From contig OY282606.1 in assembly GCA_958298945.1 (NCBI GenBank), forward strand, positions 52,899,920 through 52,963,919: a stretch of DNA of 64,000 nt, in the 5' to 3' direction. This document shows, piece after piece, positions 35,499 to 46,127 of this stretch; the stretch's first letter is position 1, and every line of letters begins with the position of its first letter. A model generated the notes under the pieces. That model saw only the letters and a program-made list of their open reading frames with translations. It did not search any database and had not been told where the DNA came from. The stretch is from Atherix ibis. Its lineage: Eukaryota; Arthropoda; Insecta; Diptera; Athericidae. The translations under genes and the position numbers were made by a program.

Positions 35499-36768
35499 TA
35501 CCAGATAACCCAGATTTACTCTGGAATAATCTGCTTTAATAAATAAATTAAAATAAATAAATATTCAAATTGGAAATTTCTTTGAAAGAAATTGTATTTG
35601 GCAAAAAAAAAACAATAAAATTATGAACTTTCATAAGGTTCAATGCCAATATTTCAGATAATAAAGATTTCTGACCAAAAATAATATTATTCATTGAAGT
35701 AAGCGAACATTTGCTTTTAAATTAAGACTATTCACAATAGAAAATTGTTTTTTTTCTAAAAGTCGATTGAATACTTCCGAAAATGTCTGAAGTGATGATT
35801 GGCTAATTGAGTTAACTAAACTAATGCACTGCTTTATTTACGAACAGTGTGACTATTTTTGGAGACAAGTCCAGAAAAATGGACAGCAATAAGTGAAATT
35901 GTCGAACAGTTGAAAATATTGTACAAACTGAGTTGTTGGTTAACAAGACATACAGTCTGTTGGAAGTGGAAAGACTGTGCGTGACCGTGAAGTGTTTGAA
36001 GTGCCGAAAAATCCATAAACTAGAACTGTAGGCAGTTAGTAATTTTTCTCTTCTCTGAAACTTTTCAGTATAAAATTTTTTTAAAAAAAAACCTTATGGC
36101 TTTATAGCTCGAAGCTTCAAGTGTATAACCTTCAATTTTTTTCTTCTCTACAAGATATGAGTAAACTCAGTAGAGTATCTAACGCTGCGCACTCATCGCA
36201 CGTTGATCTACCATATTGTGAACGACGCAAAAATAATTCCATTACTTTTTTCAAAACTGTTTTTCCTATCATCATCAAATTACATGAAATTCAATTTTGT
36301 TAATTTCCACAAAAACAAAAAAATTCCCAACACACACACACACACATAACATTAGTTGGATTGCAATTAGAATGGAATTAAAGTACCAATAAGTATTGTA
36401 GAAAAACGAAGAAGATACAAATTTGAAGAGGAAGCACAGAAAGCAGTCCAATATATATTCCAGATAGTTTTGCTTTTTGGTGGAGGGGAATGGAAGGGAA
36501 TTAAATCCTCAAGGTAAATACACATGCATATAATCTATTCATTTTCATACAAACATAAATATCGTTAATATATAATTACACAGTCGTCGCATGTACTTGA
36601 AATAAAAAAAAATATTTCCAAAAAAGAAAAAAACGAACTATGAAAGAGGTAAATCGGAAAAAAAACTTTGTTTTGAAAGAAATGAAGGTAAGAAAAACTG
36701 AAAGAATCTAAGAAACTAAAAAAGAATTGTCGATAGACAACGGTTAAATATGGTTAAATAAGACTTAC
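35499..36768. other. Intergenic or intronic, no exon seen
   Basis: If the signal-peptide gene is real, this lies in its first intron. It contains a short CA run (36332-36346) and A-rich tracts. I found no acceptor followed by a convincing coding stretch. Confidence 0.45.
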
Positions 36769-36895
36769 TTCGCAGCAATGTTTTACTTTGAGCACTAGGA
36801 ACACCAGCAATTGCCCAGCAGGCTATTAATACGAAAGTAATGACGACAATATGAAACGGCCAAATTGCATTTGGATGAAGGTGATTCGTCAGCAT
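36769..36895 (-). CDS. First coding exon of an unidentified secreted or membrane protein
   Basis: The exon has an ATG at 36895-36893, with an upstream in-frame TAA before any other ATG. It has 42 codons and ends at a consensus donor (A|GTAAGTCT, 36768 downward), phase 1. After a short polar start with two His (NHLHPNAIWPFH) comes a hydrophobic run VVITFVLIACWAIAGV followed by PSAQS, the layout of a cleavable signal peptide with a likely cut after the Ala of PSA; a signal anchor is the alternative. I do not recognise the protein, and no continuing exon is evident in the 36 kb to the left, so the gene either has long introns or exits the window. Upstream (36.9-38.6 kb) lies an unusually GC-balanced block that may hold its 5-prime UTR and promoter. 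Start choice and donor are well supported; function is unknown. Confidence 0.6.
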
Positions 36896-39094
36896 TTTCC
36901 ACAGATTCACACGGCAATGAAAACTTTATGCAATTTGTACGATAGCTGAAACATTGCTTGCATAACTCTTCGGTACGTCCCCGGACGTTTTACTCCACTC
37001 CACTAGTTGGTAGTTAATGTTTTTAACGTTCTGAACTACTAGCACAGCACCACACCATACACACTTGACTTCTTTAGATCTGATTTACTAAAAAATATGA
37101 TTTCTTTTTCTCACGATATTTTGTTATGTTTTTAAATATTTGAATAGCATTTGGAAAACTAGAGCGAAAACAATTAATTGTAGACGTACAGGTGTTATCA
37201 TTGACAAAGGCCACGGCACGGCGGTCACCACAAAATACCAAACTGTGTACGTTACGAGAACACTGCGCGATTTTGTTATTGCGATTATACGAGTATCCAA
37301 GTACACACTGTGCTTTATACCAGATCGACCACCACCAACCATACGAGTACGGATAGTTGCAAGTTTACTTGTTGCGATGCATACAACATGCTCTGCGGTC
37401 GACTTTTTAATTGTAGTCGTTATCGTAAATAATTCGTAAACGACTCTGACTGACTAACTACGTTAGAGTAATTACACTTTAAACGAACCACACGTACGAC
37501 CAGCTACGACGAGTAATCGAAAAATGAATTATTTTTGAAATACCATCGAATGAACAGTAATTAGTGATGGCTGTTATTGTGATTTATTTATTCGGCTCGA
37601 ATAGGGGCTGACGCGCGTTGAACTTGAAATCAGAATTATTCGACAAACGACTACTAACTATTTCCAATTGGAAAACTATGAACAGCGCACAGCGCGAATG
37701 AAGATAATAACTTACACTCCGAGTATATTCACTCGATTGAATAGCAAGCAAGCGCGCTCGTTCAAAACTTCTCAAGCACAACGGAAACGACGCAGCGCAG
37801 CCGCAACAGCAAATGGAAACTTGCAGTCGTCTAAAGTGAACTGCGACGCTATGCAGCCAACTTGCTCTGCTGTCTAGCCTAGCGCACACTAGTTGCGGAG
37901 AGCATGCGGAGAAAGAGAGAAAAAGCCGAGTTCTAATGACGCAAAACGGGTAAAGCAGAACAGAGCAGAAACCGCAATCGACTTCATGTTGCTTATGCTG
38001 GAAAAGTGGTGGCTACATATATTGTGGCTCGCTCGTTGTGGCTGATGATTTCGATGTTAATGCGCTGGGTTTTAAGTAACGATGATTGTTGCCGTTCTGA
38101 TGATGATGACGACGCTGCCCATGGCGATGATGGTACTGATGATGATGGCCACAATTACTCGTCCATAAACGGTTATCTCTGTGGTAATACAGAAACTCTT
38201 CCACTAGTGAGTGACCACTGTTGATGGTTCAATTCACAAGCGTCGCTCTATATGGTTCCGAATATTTTCCTAACTGGTTGAATGTGATGCGTTGTTGTTC
38301 ATGGATAAGTGGCCGGCCATGGTTGCATCATTTCGTCCGGGAGGGACCTCACTTTTAGCTAAGCAGACAATAATACAGCAAAGGTTCTTGCACAACAGCA
38401 ACATAGCCCGGTACCACATAAAAACATAAATTTTTATGTGAAGCCGAACATTGTTGTTGCAGTGCACGACTTGTTGTCTCGCTCTGGTAGGTAGGTACTC
38501 CCTTACCAATCCTGTTCTGCGGTGTCCGAGAGTAAATTTTTTGGCTTGGCCCCGTTTCGACTGCTCTGACCTCGAATCCGAATAGTGTGACTGGATTTGG
38601 GGCTCGATGTCGATAGTTCTTCATATCTTCACAAAGGTTTATTGTTGTTTACCTGTTCCTCTTACCAAAAAAAAAAGAAAAAAAAACAATACAGAAAGAA
38701 CTGATCAAATGTACGCGAACTGATCTCATTTTTATGCGTGTTCTGCTGTTCGTTCGGTTGTTTAGTTAGCAACGACAAAAAAAAAAATAAAGAAACCAAA
38801 ATAAAAACCATCAAACGACTAACATTGTAGAAGTTAAAATTGAAACTAAAAAATGAAAAAACGTTCTTTTCGGAAGAATGATGCCGTACAAGTGTGTGTC
38901 GGGGAGACAATTACACTTCCGTAGCAACACAACCACTCTTTTGTTTCCTCTATTTTAATTTTTTTTTCTTATACCAAACAATGCAAGACAATCTATTTAC
39001 TTTAATGATTTCGAATTAAAACGAATGGCGGAATGTGGGGATTTGTTGATAAAAAATGCGTGTAAACGAATTGAAGATATCTAGCGTTTTGGAT
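36896..39094. promoter_or_regulatory. GC-balanced block upstream of the signal-peptide exon
   Basis: No gene with family similarity was seen. Between about 37.14 and 38.62 kb base composition is clearly less AT-rich than the rest of the window and CpG dinucleotides are common (for example around 37680-37920). A GATGATGAC-type trinucleotide run lies at 38080-38150. The position directly 5-prime of the signal-peptide exon makes a promoter plus 5-prime UTR the simplest reading. No TATA box or initiator could be fixed. The ORFs on both strands here look like by-products of the higher GC content. Confidence 0.3.
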
Positions 39095-39178
39095 TAGTCT
39101 AGTGACTAACAGAACCATTTTCGGCATTATGTACTTTAGTCTAGTGACTAACAGAACCATTTTCGGCATTATGTACTT
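39095..39178. repeat. Perfect 42-bp tandem duplication
   Basis: Two adjacent identical 42-bp units beginning TAGTCTAGTGACTAACAGAA and ending ATTATGTACTT. The overlapping ORFs merely read through it. Confidence 0.95.
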
Positions 39179-39559
39179 TAGACACAAACCAAAATATAAA
39201 GCATATGTGCTTTTGGTGGTTGTTATTGTACTTTTAGCTTGTTTTATAGCAAAGATACGCACCATCGCAAAGACGCATTCGTTAAAATCAAACTTGTGAT
39301 AAGATGAAAAGCTCATCAATAATAGACAAATAACATTTTGAGAAGTGCTAGTTGAGTGTTGTTTTATTTTCAGTTAGTTTTCGTTCAGTCTTTCTCGAAA
39401 TGCGTTTTCAAAAGTGTTTCTCTTAAATGCAATGCCAAACGGAAAATACTAAATTTTATTTATAAAAAAACAACGCTAAAAACAATAGTAAATATAATAA
39501 ATTGGACCAAACAAAACTTCTTTGCAGTGAAATTAGTTGAAACTTAATTTCAAAATGGG

Positions 39560-40385
39560 TCAATTATGGTGGGGTAATATCGGATTTTTCAATAGCAACT
39601 TGACACTTTTGTATTTCTTACTATGGCGTATTTTGCGAAAGGATCTTGGCCTGCACCCTTACAAGATCAAATTAACTCAAGAACTAAAGCCACTTGACCA
39701 TATGAAGCAACACACGTTCTCAGATTGGGCTCTAGAGAAGTTTGATCGCAAAATCATCTTCAGTGATGAAGCGCATTTTTGGTTGTATGGTTTTGTCAAC
39801 AAACAAAACATGCGTTATTGGAGTGTTGCAAACCCTCACATGTGCTTCATGAAACACCACTTCATCTACAAAAAGTGACTGTATGGTGGGGTTTTCTTGC
39901 CAGTGGCGTCATTGGACCATTTTTCTTCGTTGATGAAAATGACCGTCACGTTACAGTTAATGGTGAACGCTACAGAGACATGTTGCAGCGTTATTTCTTC
40001 GATCAATTGGATGGGCTGGACATCAGTGATATGTGGTTTCAACAAGACGGTGCCAAATCACACACAGCGGGAGAAACAATCGACTTATTGAAGTCCAAGT
40101 TCGGTGAACGTGTTATATCGAGAAAAGGTTCTGTCGATTGCCTGCCGAGATCTTGTGATTTAACACCTCTAGACTTTTTTCTGTGGGGCTACGTTAAATC
40201 GATGGTCTATGCCAACAAGCCGGCGACGTTAGAGGACCTAAGAGCCAACATCGAACGAGAAATAGCGGTCATTCCGCTGCAAGCGTGCCCATGGTGGACA
40301 TATGACCGAAGTCGAGTTCTATTCATAATTGCATTGATTGTACTTTAAGGCAATAATAAAAGTTTTGATATATCTTAAATGGTTT
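39560..40385 (+). pseudogene. DD41D mariner-like transposase, nearly complete catalytic part
   Basis: The 5-prime part is missing; the sequence begins near LLWRILRKDLGLHPYKIKLT (39625-39680). One frame carries FSDEAHFWLYGFVNKQN (first Asp, 39760-39810). After a single frameshift near 39850 the next carries VTVWWGFLASGVIG, MWFQQDGAKSHTAG (second Asp, 40030-40070) and CDLTPLDFFLWGYVKS (third Asp, 40153-40200). I count 41 residues between the second and third Asp, the DD41D signature described for rosa-type mariners. A second frameshift precedes the GGHM-like tail (about 40290). It is the best DD41D copy in the window; no terminal repeats could be paired. Confidence 0.85.
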
Positions 40386-41216
40386 GCGAGATATTTAAAA
40401 AAAAAGTTGTCAAATTCTTATTCAAAAACCCTTTAGAATCTCAGACAAGATAACAAATACTCTCGAATATTGTGATTTCTTATTTTATTGCCTATAAATT
40501 AATATTCTTTAAAATAATATATTCTCTTTACCAAAACTCAATAAGTTTTATTTCCGTTTATGTGATTATAAATCGACAATTATTATTCGTAAAATAAATA
40601 TTTTTTTTTAGAATTTTTAATAAATTTGTAGTGAAAGTTTGAAAAATTTAGGGGGGAGTTGAGGATTTCTATGGTCTTGTAAAAATAATTACTTACAATT
40701 GACATAAAAATTTGTTGTGGATTTCCTCGAGGATTTTTTTAACTTAAAAAAAATTCATTTTAATACTTACCTTCGTTCATCTGAATTGGTGTAACAATAG
40801 TGAGAAGGTGCTTAACTCTACTCAGTGCAGAAATTTTGTTATTCTATTGCTGGATGCGAACCTCTTAGGACGATAAAAATATATTTTGAAGCACAAAAGA
40901 AAAAATAGATTTTCAAATTTTCAAGCTAATAAACTAAGAACTTTTTTTAACTAAGCAATTTTTTTTTGTAGAAAACTTAAAGAATTGCTTACTTTGGTAA
41001 GATTTTTCAGCTATTATTATATACAAAATAGGTTTAGAATAAAATTCACATTAAATTAGTATGCAGTGGTTTTGAGTTCGAATTCAGCTGATGACATGGG
41101 AGGTAAATGGTTTGAGTTGTTGTGGTGTTGGAAATAAATTTGAAAATAAAATTCCGAATAAATAGAGAGAGCGAAGGATGGCTCTCGAGGTCTTTTGCAG
41201 TTCTTCTCATGTTAAG
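40386..41216. other. Intergenic, no gene seen
   Basis: AT-rich. At 41058-41095 TGCAGTGGTTTTGAGTTCGA followed by ATTCAGC loosely resembles Pol III A and B boxes placed too close together; not a tRNA. Confidence 0.5.
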
Positions 41217-42124
41217 TACGAGGTCTGTTCAAAAAGTATTACGAATTTTTTGTTTTTTTTTTACAAAAATTATTTATTTATTCATGAATATCTATTTTGT
41301 CTCCTTTGAAGGAGTCCCCACCAGATATTATACACCTGTGCCAATATTTTTTCGAATCCTCGAAGAACTTCAAAAAATAATTTTTTGTGATCTTGTTCAG
41401 TTCCTACTTCGATGCCGTCTTTATCTCCTCAATCGTAGCGTAGCGTCGTCCTTTAATAGAGCTCTTCAGTTTCGAAAACAAGAAAAAGTCACAGGGGGCC
41501 AGATCTGGGGAATACGGTGGCTGCGGCATTATTAGTGTGTTGTTTTTGGCCAAAAATGGCAAAAGTAAATTTTTGTTCTTCCACAAATCCGGGCGTTTCT
41601 GTGGGATTGCTTCGCGCAACTTGCGCATAACCAGCATGTAATATTCCTTATTGACCGTTCTATCCTGTGGCAAGAACTCATGATGCACCACGCCCCTGCA
41701 ATCGAAGAAAACTGTAAGCAAAACCTTCACATTCGACCGAACTTGGCGTGCTTTTATTGGTCTTGGCTCGTGCGGCAGCTTCCATTGGGATGATTGAGCT
41801 TTGGTTTCCACGTCATAATTATAAACCCATGATTCGTCATCAGTTATGATCGTCTGGAGCAAATTTGCGACAGAGTCCAACAGCTCCTTAGCAATATTAA
41901 TGCGCTGCAGTTTTTGGTCGAAATTGAGCAAAAATGGAAGACGAGCCAAAACACGTGTAAGCAAAGCAGTTGTCAAAAATTAACTGAACATTCAAAGTGG
42001 CCGAACTTGTCGGCATAAGTGAGAGGCATGAGTACCAACGTAACGCTACAAAAAAAATCGAAAATCGAATATACAAAATCCGCGGAAATTCAAAATTCGG
42101 GATACTTTTTGAACAGATCTCGTA
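41217..42124 (-). mobile_element. Mariner family A, double-deletion derivative (copy 2)
   Basis: Termini are intact (908 bp, minus orientation). It carries the same two deletions as 27012-27796: 5-prime UTR joined to LNFDQK (near 41935), and KNKNLLL joined to FLAKNNTL (near 41555), which removes the second catalytic Asp. The remaining frame from about 41976 to 41404 is open for 190 codons and contains DDESWVYNYDVETKAQSSQW and PYSPDLAPCDFFLF. It has lost both DNA binding and catalysis. Confidence 0.9.
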
Positions 42125-42445
42125 TAGACTGGCGATTAAAACACAGAATGCAATTCATACGATTCCCCCAATTGGGGCATGATGCATGGTACAAAAAGCC
42201 TACCAGTTCTTTACGGGTACGAACCCTGAAATTCTGATAGTCGTTCCTAAGGCTCAAAAATCAGAGTAATCTGTTTTAAACGCGAAATCGTGGTCAGATG
42301 CCCCCAATTCTTGGGCTAACCTTTAAGAATGAGCCCTGACTATTGGCGTAGGCTTCGTGGTGACTGTGGGTTTTAAATGTGATGCAACCAGTAGGGGGCA
42401 GTCTGAGGTGCAGACGTTGGAAAGTTTCGTACGCTTTCCAATAAC
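42125..42445. other. Moderately GC-rich spacer of unknown nature
   Basis: About 320 bp between two mariners are less AT-rich than usual (for example CAACCAGTAGGGGGCAGTCT near 42390). No coding frame or repeat partner was seen in the window. It may be a LINE UTR. Confidence 0.3.
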
Positions 42446-43706
42446 TACGGGGGTCGTTCAATAAGTCCTTAGAAAATTCGAGAAATTGCGCTCGTAGTGT
42501 CGGTAAAGATTTTTTGTAAGTAGCATTATCGACAGGAAAGCTGTCAAAATTTCAGCTCGATCCATAGTGTAGGTCAATTTCTATCGTCGATTAAAGTTAA
42601 CGACATTTATTTGTGCATAACAATGGAAAAAAGCGAGTTTAGGGCTGTCATGAAACATCTCCATTTGAAAGGCTTAAGCCCGAAAGAAATCAAAGCCGAG
42701 TTGGATGCAGTTCATGGCACATCTGCACCTGTGTTTGCGACGATTTACAATTGGGTGAATGAATTTAAACGTGGCCGTTGATCCACAAAAGATGAACATC
42801 GTTCAGGACGCCCAGTTGAGGTGTCTACTCCTGAAATCATCGACAAAATCTACGATCTGATTTTGAACGATCGGCGAATTAAAGTGCGCGAATTAGTTGA
42901 GGCCACGGGCATATCACAAGGTACAGTCGCTTCAATTTTGCATGAAAAATTGTCTGTGAAAAAAATTTCGGCAAGATGGGGGCCGCGTTTGCTCTCAGAG
43001 GAGAATAAGCGCAATTGTGTAGTGGACTCTGAGGCTATGTTGGCACTCTTTCATCGCAATCCTGCCGAATTCCTTCGTCGATATGTCACTGTGGACGAAA
43101 CCTGGATACACTACTACACTCCAGAAACGAAGAGTAGATTTTCAAGGGTGAACGGGCTCCGAAGAAGGCAAAAACTGTGCCATCGGCCGGCAAGGTGATG
43201 GCCACGGTCTTTTGGGATTCGCAGGGCATCATTTTTATCGACTTCTTGGAAAAAGGAAAAACAATAACAAGAGCGTATTACGCGTCGTTATTGCAATGGT
43301 TGAGCGAGGAAATCAAAGAGAAACGCCCCCATCTAAAGAAGAAAAAAATCCTCTTGCATCAGGACAATGCGCGTGTGCACACCTGCGCTGTTTCCATTGC
43401 CAAAATTGTGGAATTGAGAATGGAATTGTTGCAGCATCCCGCTTATTCACCAGATTTGGCCCCGAGTGACTATTTTCTTTTCTCCAATCTGAACAAATGG
43501 CTTGGCGGACGACGGTTCACTTCCAACGAGGACGTCATTGCTCAAACGGATGAGTATTTCGCAGAACTTCCGAAATACTATTTTTTGGACGGGATTAAAA
43601 TTTTGGAAAAACGGTTTGAAAAGTGTACAAAGCTAATAGGAGATTTTTTTTTTAAAAAACAGTTTTTTTCTATCTTTTTCTAAGGAGTTATTGAACGACC
43701 CTCGTA
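42446..43706 (+). mobile_element. Mariner family C, full-length copy
   Basis: Terminal repeats TACGGGGGTCGTTCAATAAG and the inverse TTATTGAACGACCCTCGTA border 1261 bp, with TA at the edges. Confidence 0.95.
42623..43683 (+). pseudogene. Mariner C transposase, full length but broken
   Basis: The ATG at 42623 opens MEKSEFRAVMKHLHLKGL (HTH1). In-frame TGA at 42779-42781 replaces an Arg codon just before the SG-RPVE linker; HTH2 follows (KVRELVEATGISQGTV). First Asp in VDETWIHYY (43090-43116). A deletion near 43130 shifts the frame. Second Asp in LLHQDNARVHTC (43350-43385), third in YSPDLAPSDYFLF (43443-43480). The last codons are altered, so the frame runs past the usual stop into the terminal repeat region. 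It is a DD34D mariner, distinct from families A and B. One nonsense mutation and one frameshift make it recently dead compared with other copies. Confidence 0.9.
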
Positions 43707-43799
43707 CCATCGATTTTCCTATTTTAACCCACACATATGCTGAGCTCAACCATGAGGGTGAAGAAGAAAATCAAAAAAATGCCCATCTCTATTACCACA

Positions 43800-44812
43800 A
43801 ACCACGCCAAAAAAATTCCTTCTCTTTCGAGGCAAACCACTCATCAAGCCATTTTCGAACGTCTTCGTAAGAATCGAAGTGCTGCTCATCGAGCGCGTCG
43901 CCCATCGACGAAAACAGGTGGTAGTGGGAAGGGGTGGGGTAGCAGTTGTCGTGGAGGAAAATCAGCTTGTCATGTCTTTGTTGATAATCCGTACTTTTTT
44001 CACGCAGAGCACGGTGCAATTTGATCAGTTGTTGGTGGTAGCAGTGGGCATTGACAGTTTCACCAGGTTTCAACATCTCATAGTAGACGATACCCTGCTG
44101 ATCCTACCAAACGCACAGCATTGGCGTCCGTCCGAAGAGATTTGGGTTTGGGGAAGATGTTGATGGTTGGCCGAAATCAACCCACGATTTCTTGCGTTTA
44201 GGATTCTCAAAATATATTCACTTTTCATCGCCTGTCACAATTCGATGCAGGACGACTTTCTTTTTTGTCTAACGAGCAAGATTTTGCATGTGTTTTGGCG
44301 TCGCTCCATCTGCCTATTGTTAAATTCATGCGGCACCCATTTTCCGATCTTTTCAATATTCTCCATGGCACGCAGACGCATGGAAATGGCTGGTTGAGTA
44401 ACACCCAATTGCTCCGCGACCATTTTGTGCGATTGGGTATCGTCTTCGTTCAAAAAGAGCCTGCAATTGATGGTCCTCAACCTTCCTAGGCCGATTTTCA
44501 CGCTTCTTGTCCCACAAGTCAAAATTGCCGTCTTTGAACCGACAAAACCAATATCGGCACGTTGGTTCCGATAAAGTACTATCACCATACATCAGCATTA
44601 CCGATATGCTCTTTTTCTGGCACAAAACTAGACATGATTACCAAAGGAAAAATGTATGTTGTTGTATGAAATTGCTGACAATGTGCATTGATTAATGTTG
44701 ACAGATGTCAAACTCATAAAAAAAAACAGTATGGCGTGCCCCCATGGTAGCTTAATACGCTCACTCACGCCATCTATGACCAAACAGCGGATTTAAAATT
44801 ATACACCTGGTA
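43800..44812 (-). mobile_element. Mariner family B, copy 2 (3-prime end lost)
   Basis: The 5-prime terminus is at 44812 (TACACCTGG... CAGCGGATTTAAAATTATAC). The transposase reads minus: HTH1 near 44625-44560 (ISVMLMYGDSTLSEPTCRYW), linker and HTH2 (VEDHQLQALF, AISMRLRAMENIEKIGKWVP), LKPGETVNAHCYHQQL (44076 on), LIFLHDN (second Asp, near 43965). A deletion then joins HDN to PTPSHYHLFSSMGDA, removing SPDLAPSD and the third Asp. The 3-prime terminal repeat is missing at about 43800. Confidence 0.88.
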
Positions 44813-45039
44813 GAATCCGCATTTGAAGATCTTTCTTATTACATAGGACTTGGTTGATTGGTCTGCCACTAAGCTCTGAAGAGCTTTTATCTATTTTTTT
44901 TGTTTCTTGAAATGAAAGATAAAAACAACGAAAATATATCGGTTATAAAAGATCTATTGTGGGTAGAGAAGATCTAGTAGCATTTTTAATAGATATTACA
45001 GACCATCTGAATAATTTAATATTAAAAAAAAAACTGACT
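44813..45039. other. Short spacer
   Basis: AT-rich, nothing seen. Confidence 0.5.
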
Positions 45040-45855
45040 TTGCTTAAAAATCTAATTGCTTAGTTTGACGAGTTGTTGAAGGTACACGGGTGGAATTAAT
45101 CGTTTGGTTTCTTGGTAAAAGTTCAAAGTGCAGAATTCCTTTATAATCCCACCAAACTGACAGCATAATCTTCTTTTGGCGCATCTCAGCTTTTGATGTC
45201 ATCTGAAGTGGTTAATCACGCATCACCCACGATCATTTCCGATTAACGTTGTTGTAAACTATCCACTTTTTGTCGCCAGTTATCAGTCGTTTCAGAAATG
45301 GAACCGTTTCGTTGCGTTTCAGAAGCGCATCGCAGATGCTAATGCGTTGCGTCAAATGTATTTCCTTAAGCTGATGAGGCATCCATAAATCGAGTTTCTT
45401 AACATAGCCAAGCTGTTTTAATTTTTTTTCTATGCAAGTGTGCGATACATTGAGCTTCTCTGCAATCTCACGTGTTGTGCTATGACGATCTGAATGGATA
45501 ATGTGAAAAATCACCAGAACGAAATTAGGCAAACCAATTTTGACACTGCCTTTCTTTCAAGGCTTCATTCCCCAATACGGCACATAACTTCTTGTGTACT
45601 TGCGATGCGTTCTTGCCTTTTCGGAAATAATACAATAAAATATGTCTAAAATGCACGTCTTGTCTTTTCATTTTTAAATTTCGATGAAAACAAAACTAAA
45701 TAGCTAAACGATACAATTTTTTACTAAATTAAATGCGAAAGGCCAAACGACAAGAAAACAATATAGGTTAGGTGTTTTGAACACGTGGACATAACAAAAG
45801 AATGTGCTAATACCATCTATTGACAATATCTGCAATCACTTAGTGGCCAACCCAA
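45040..45855 (-). mobile_element. Mariner family F (cecropia-type ends), truncated
   Basis: The right terminus is a clear TTGGGTTGGCCACTAAGTGA (minus) ending at 45855. The transposase starts at ATG 45671 (MKRQDVHFRHILLYYFRKGK), with HTH1 ending LKERQCQNWF. After a deletion come HTH2 (REIAEKLNVSHTCIEKKLKQ), VPHQLKEIHL-like WMPHQLKEIHLTQRI, TGDKKWIVYNNVNRK (first Asp, 45260-45235), and KKIMLSVWWDYKGILHFELL (45175-45115). The half carrying the second and third Asp is missing. The element inserted into the DD41D gene also hit by the 2.7-kb element. Confidence 0.85.
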
Positions 45856-46127
45856 TATAATCCCAATTGAAGACACCGCTGCAAAAAGGAGGCAGCTCCA
45901 TTTTTGGCGATTTTTTTTTTTAAGTGGATATAAAGTATTCCAAAGCTGCTGTATCAATCAGTGGAAAAACGAGGCAGCTGTCTTAATTCACTGCGGAAAT
46001 ATAAAGGATATGTAGATAGCCCCTTATTGAATCCCGTGCAAAAATGAGGGAGCTCCGGAGCTAATATGACTTAATTCATAATTATTCCACAATTCCATTC
46101 AATAGTTCATAATTTCATCATCGAATG

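Noticed and set aside
36332..36346. CA dinucleotide run
   Set aside because: Ordinary short microsatellite, too short to merit its own feature.
37124..38910. Several ORFs of 60-100 codons on both strands in the GC-balanced block, including an Asp-rich one at 38006-38224
   Set aside because: They overlap each other on both strands, show no domains, and the Asp run is a GAT/GAC trinucleotide repeat. Fewer stops are expected from the lower AT content.
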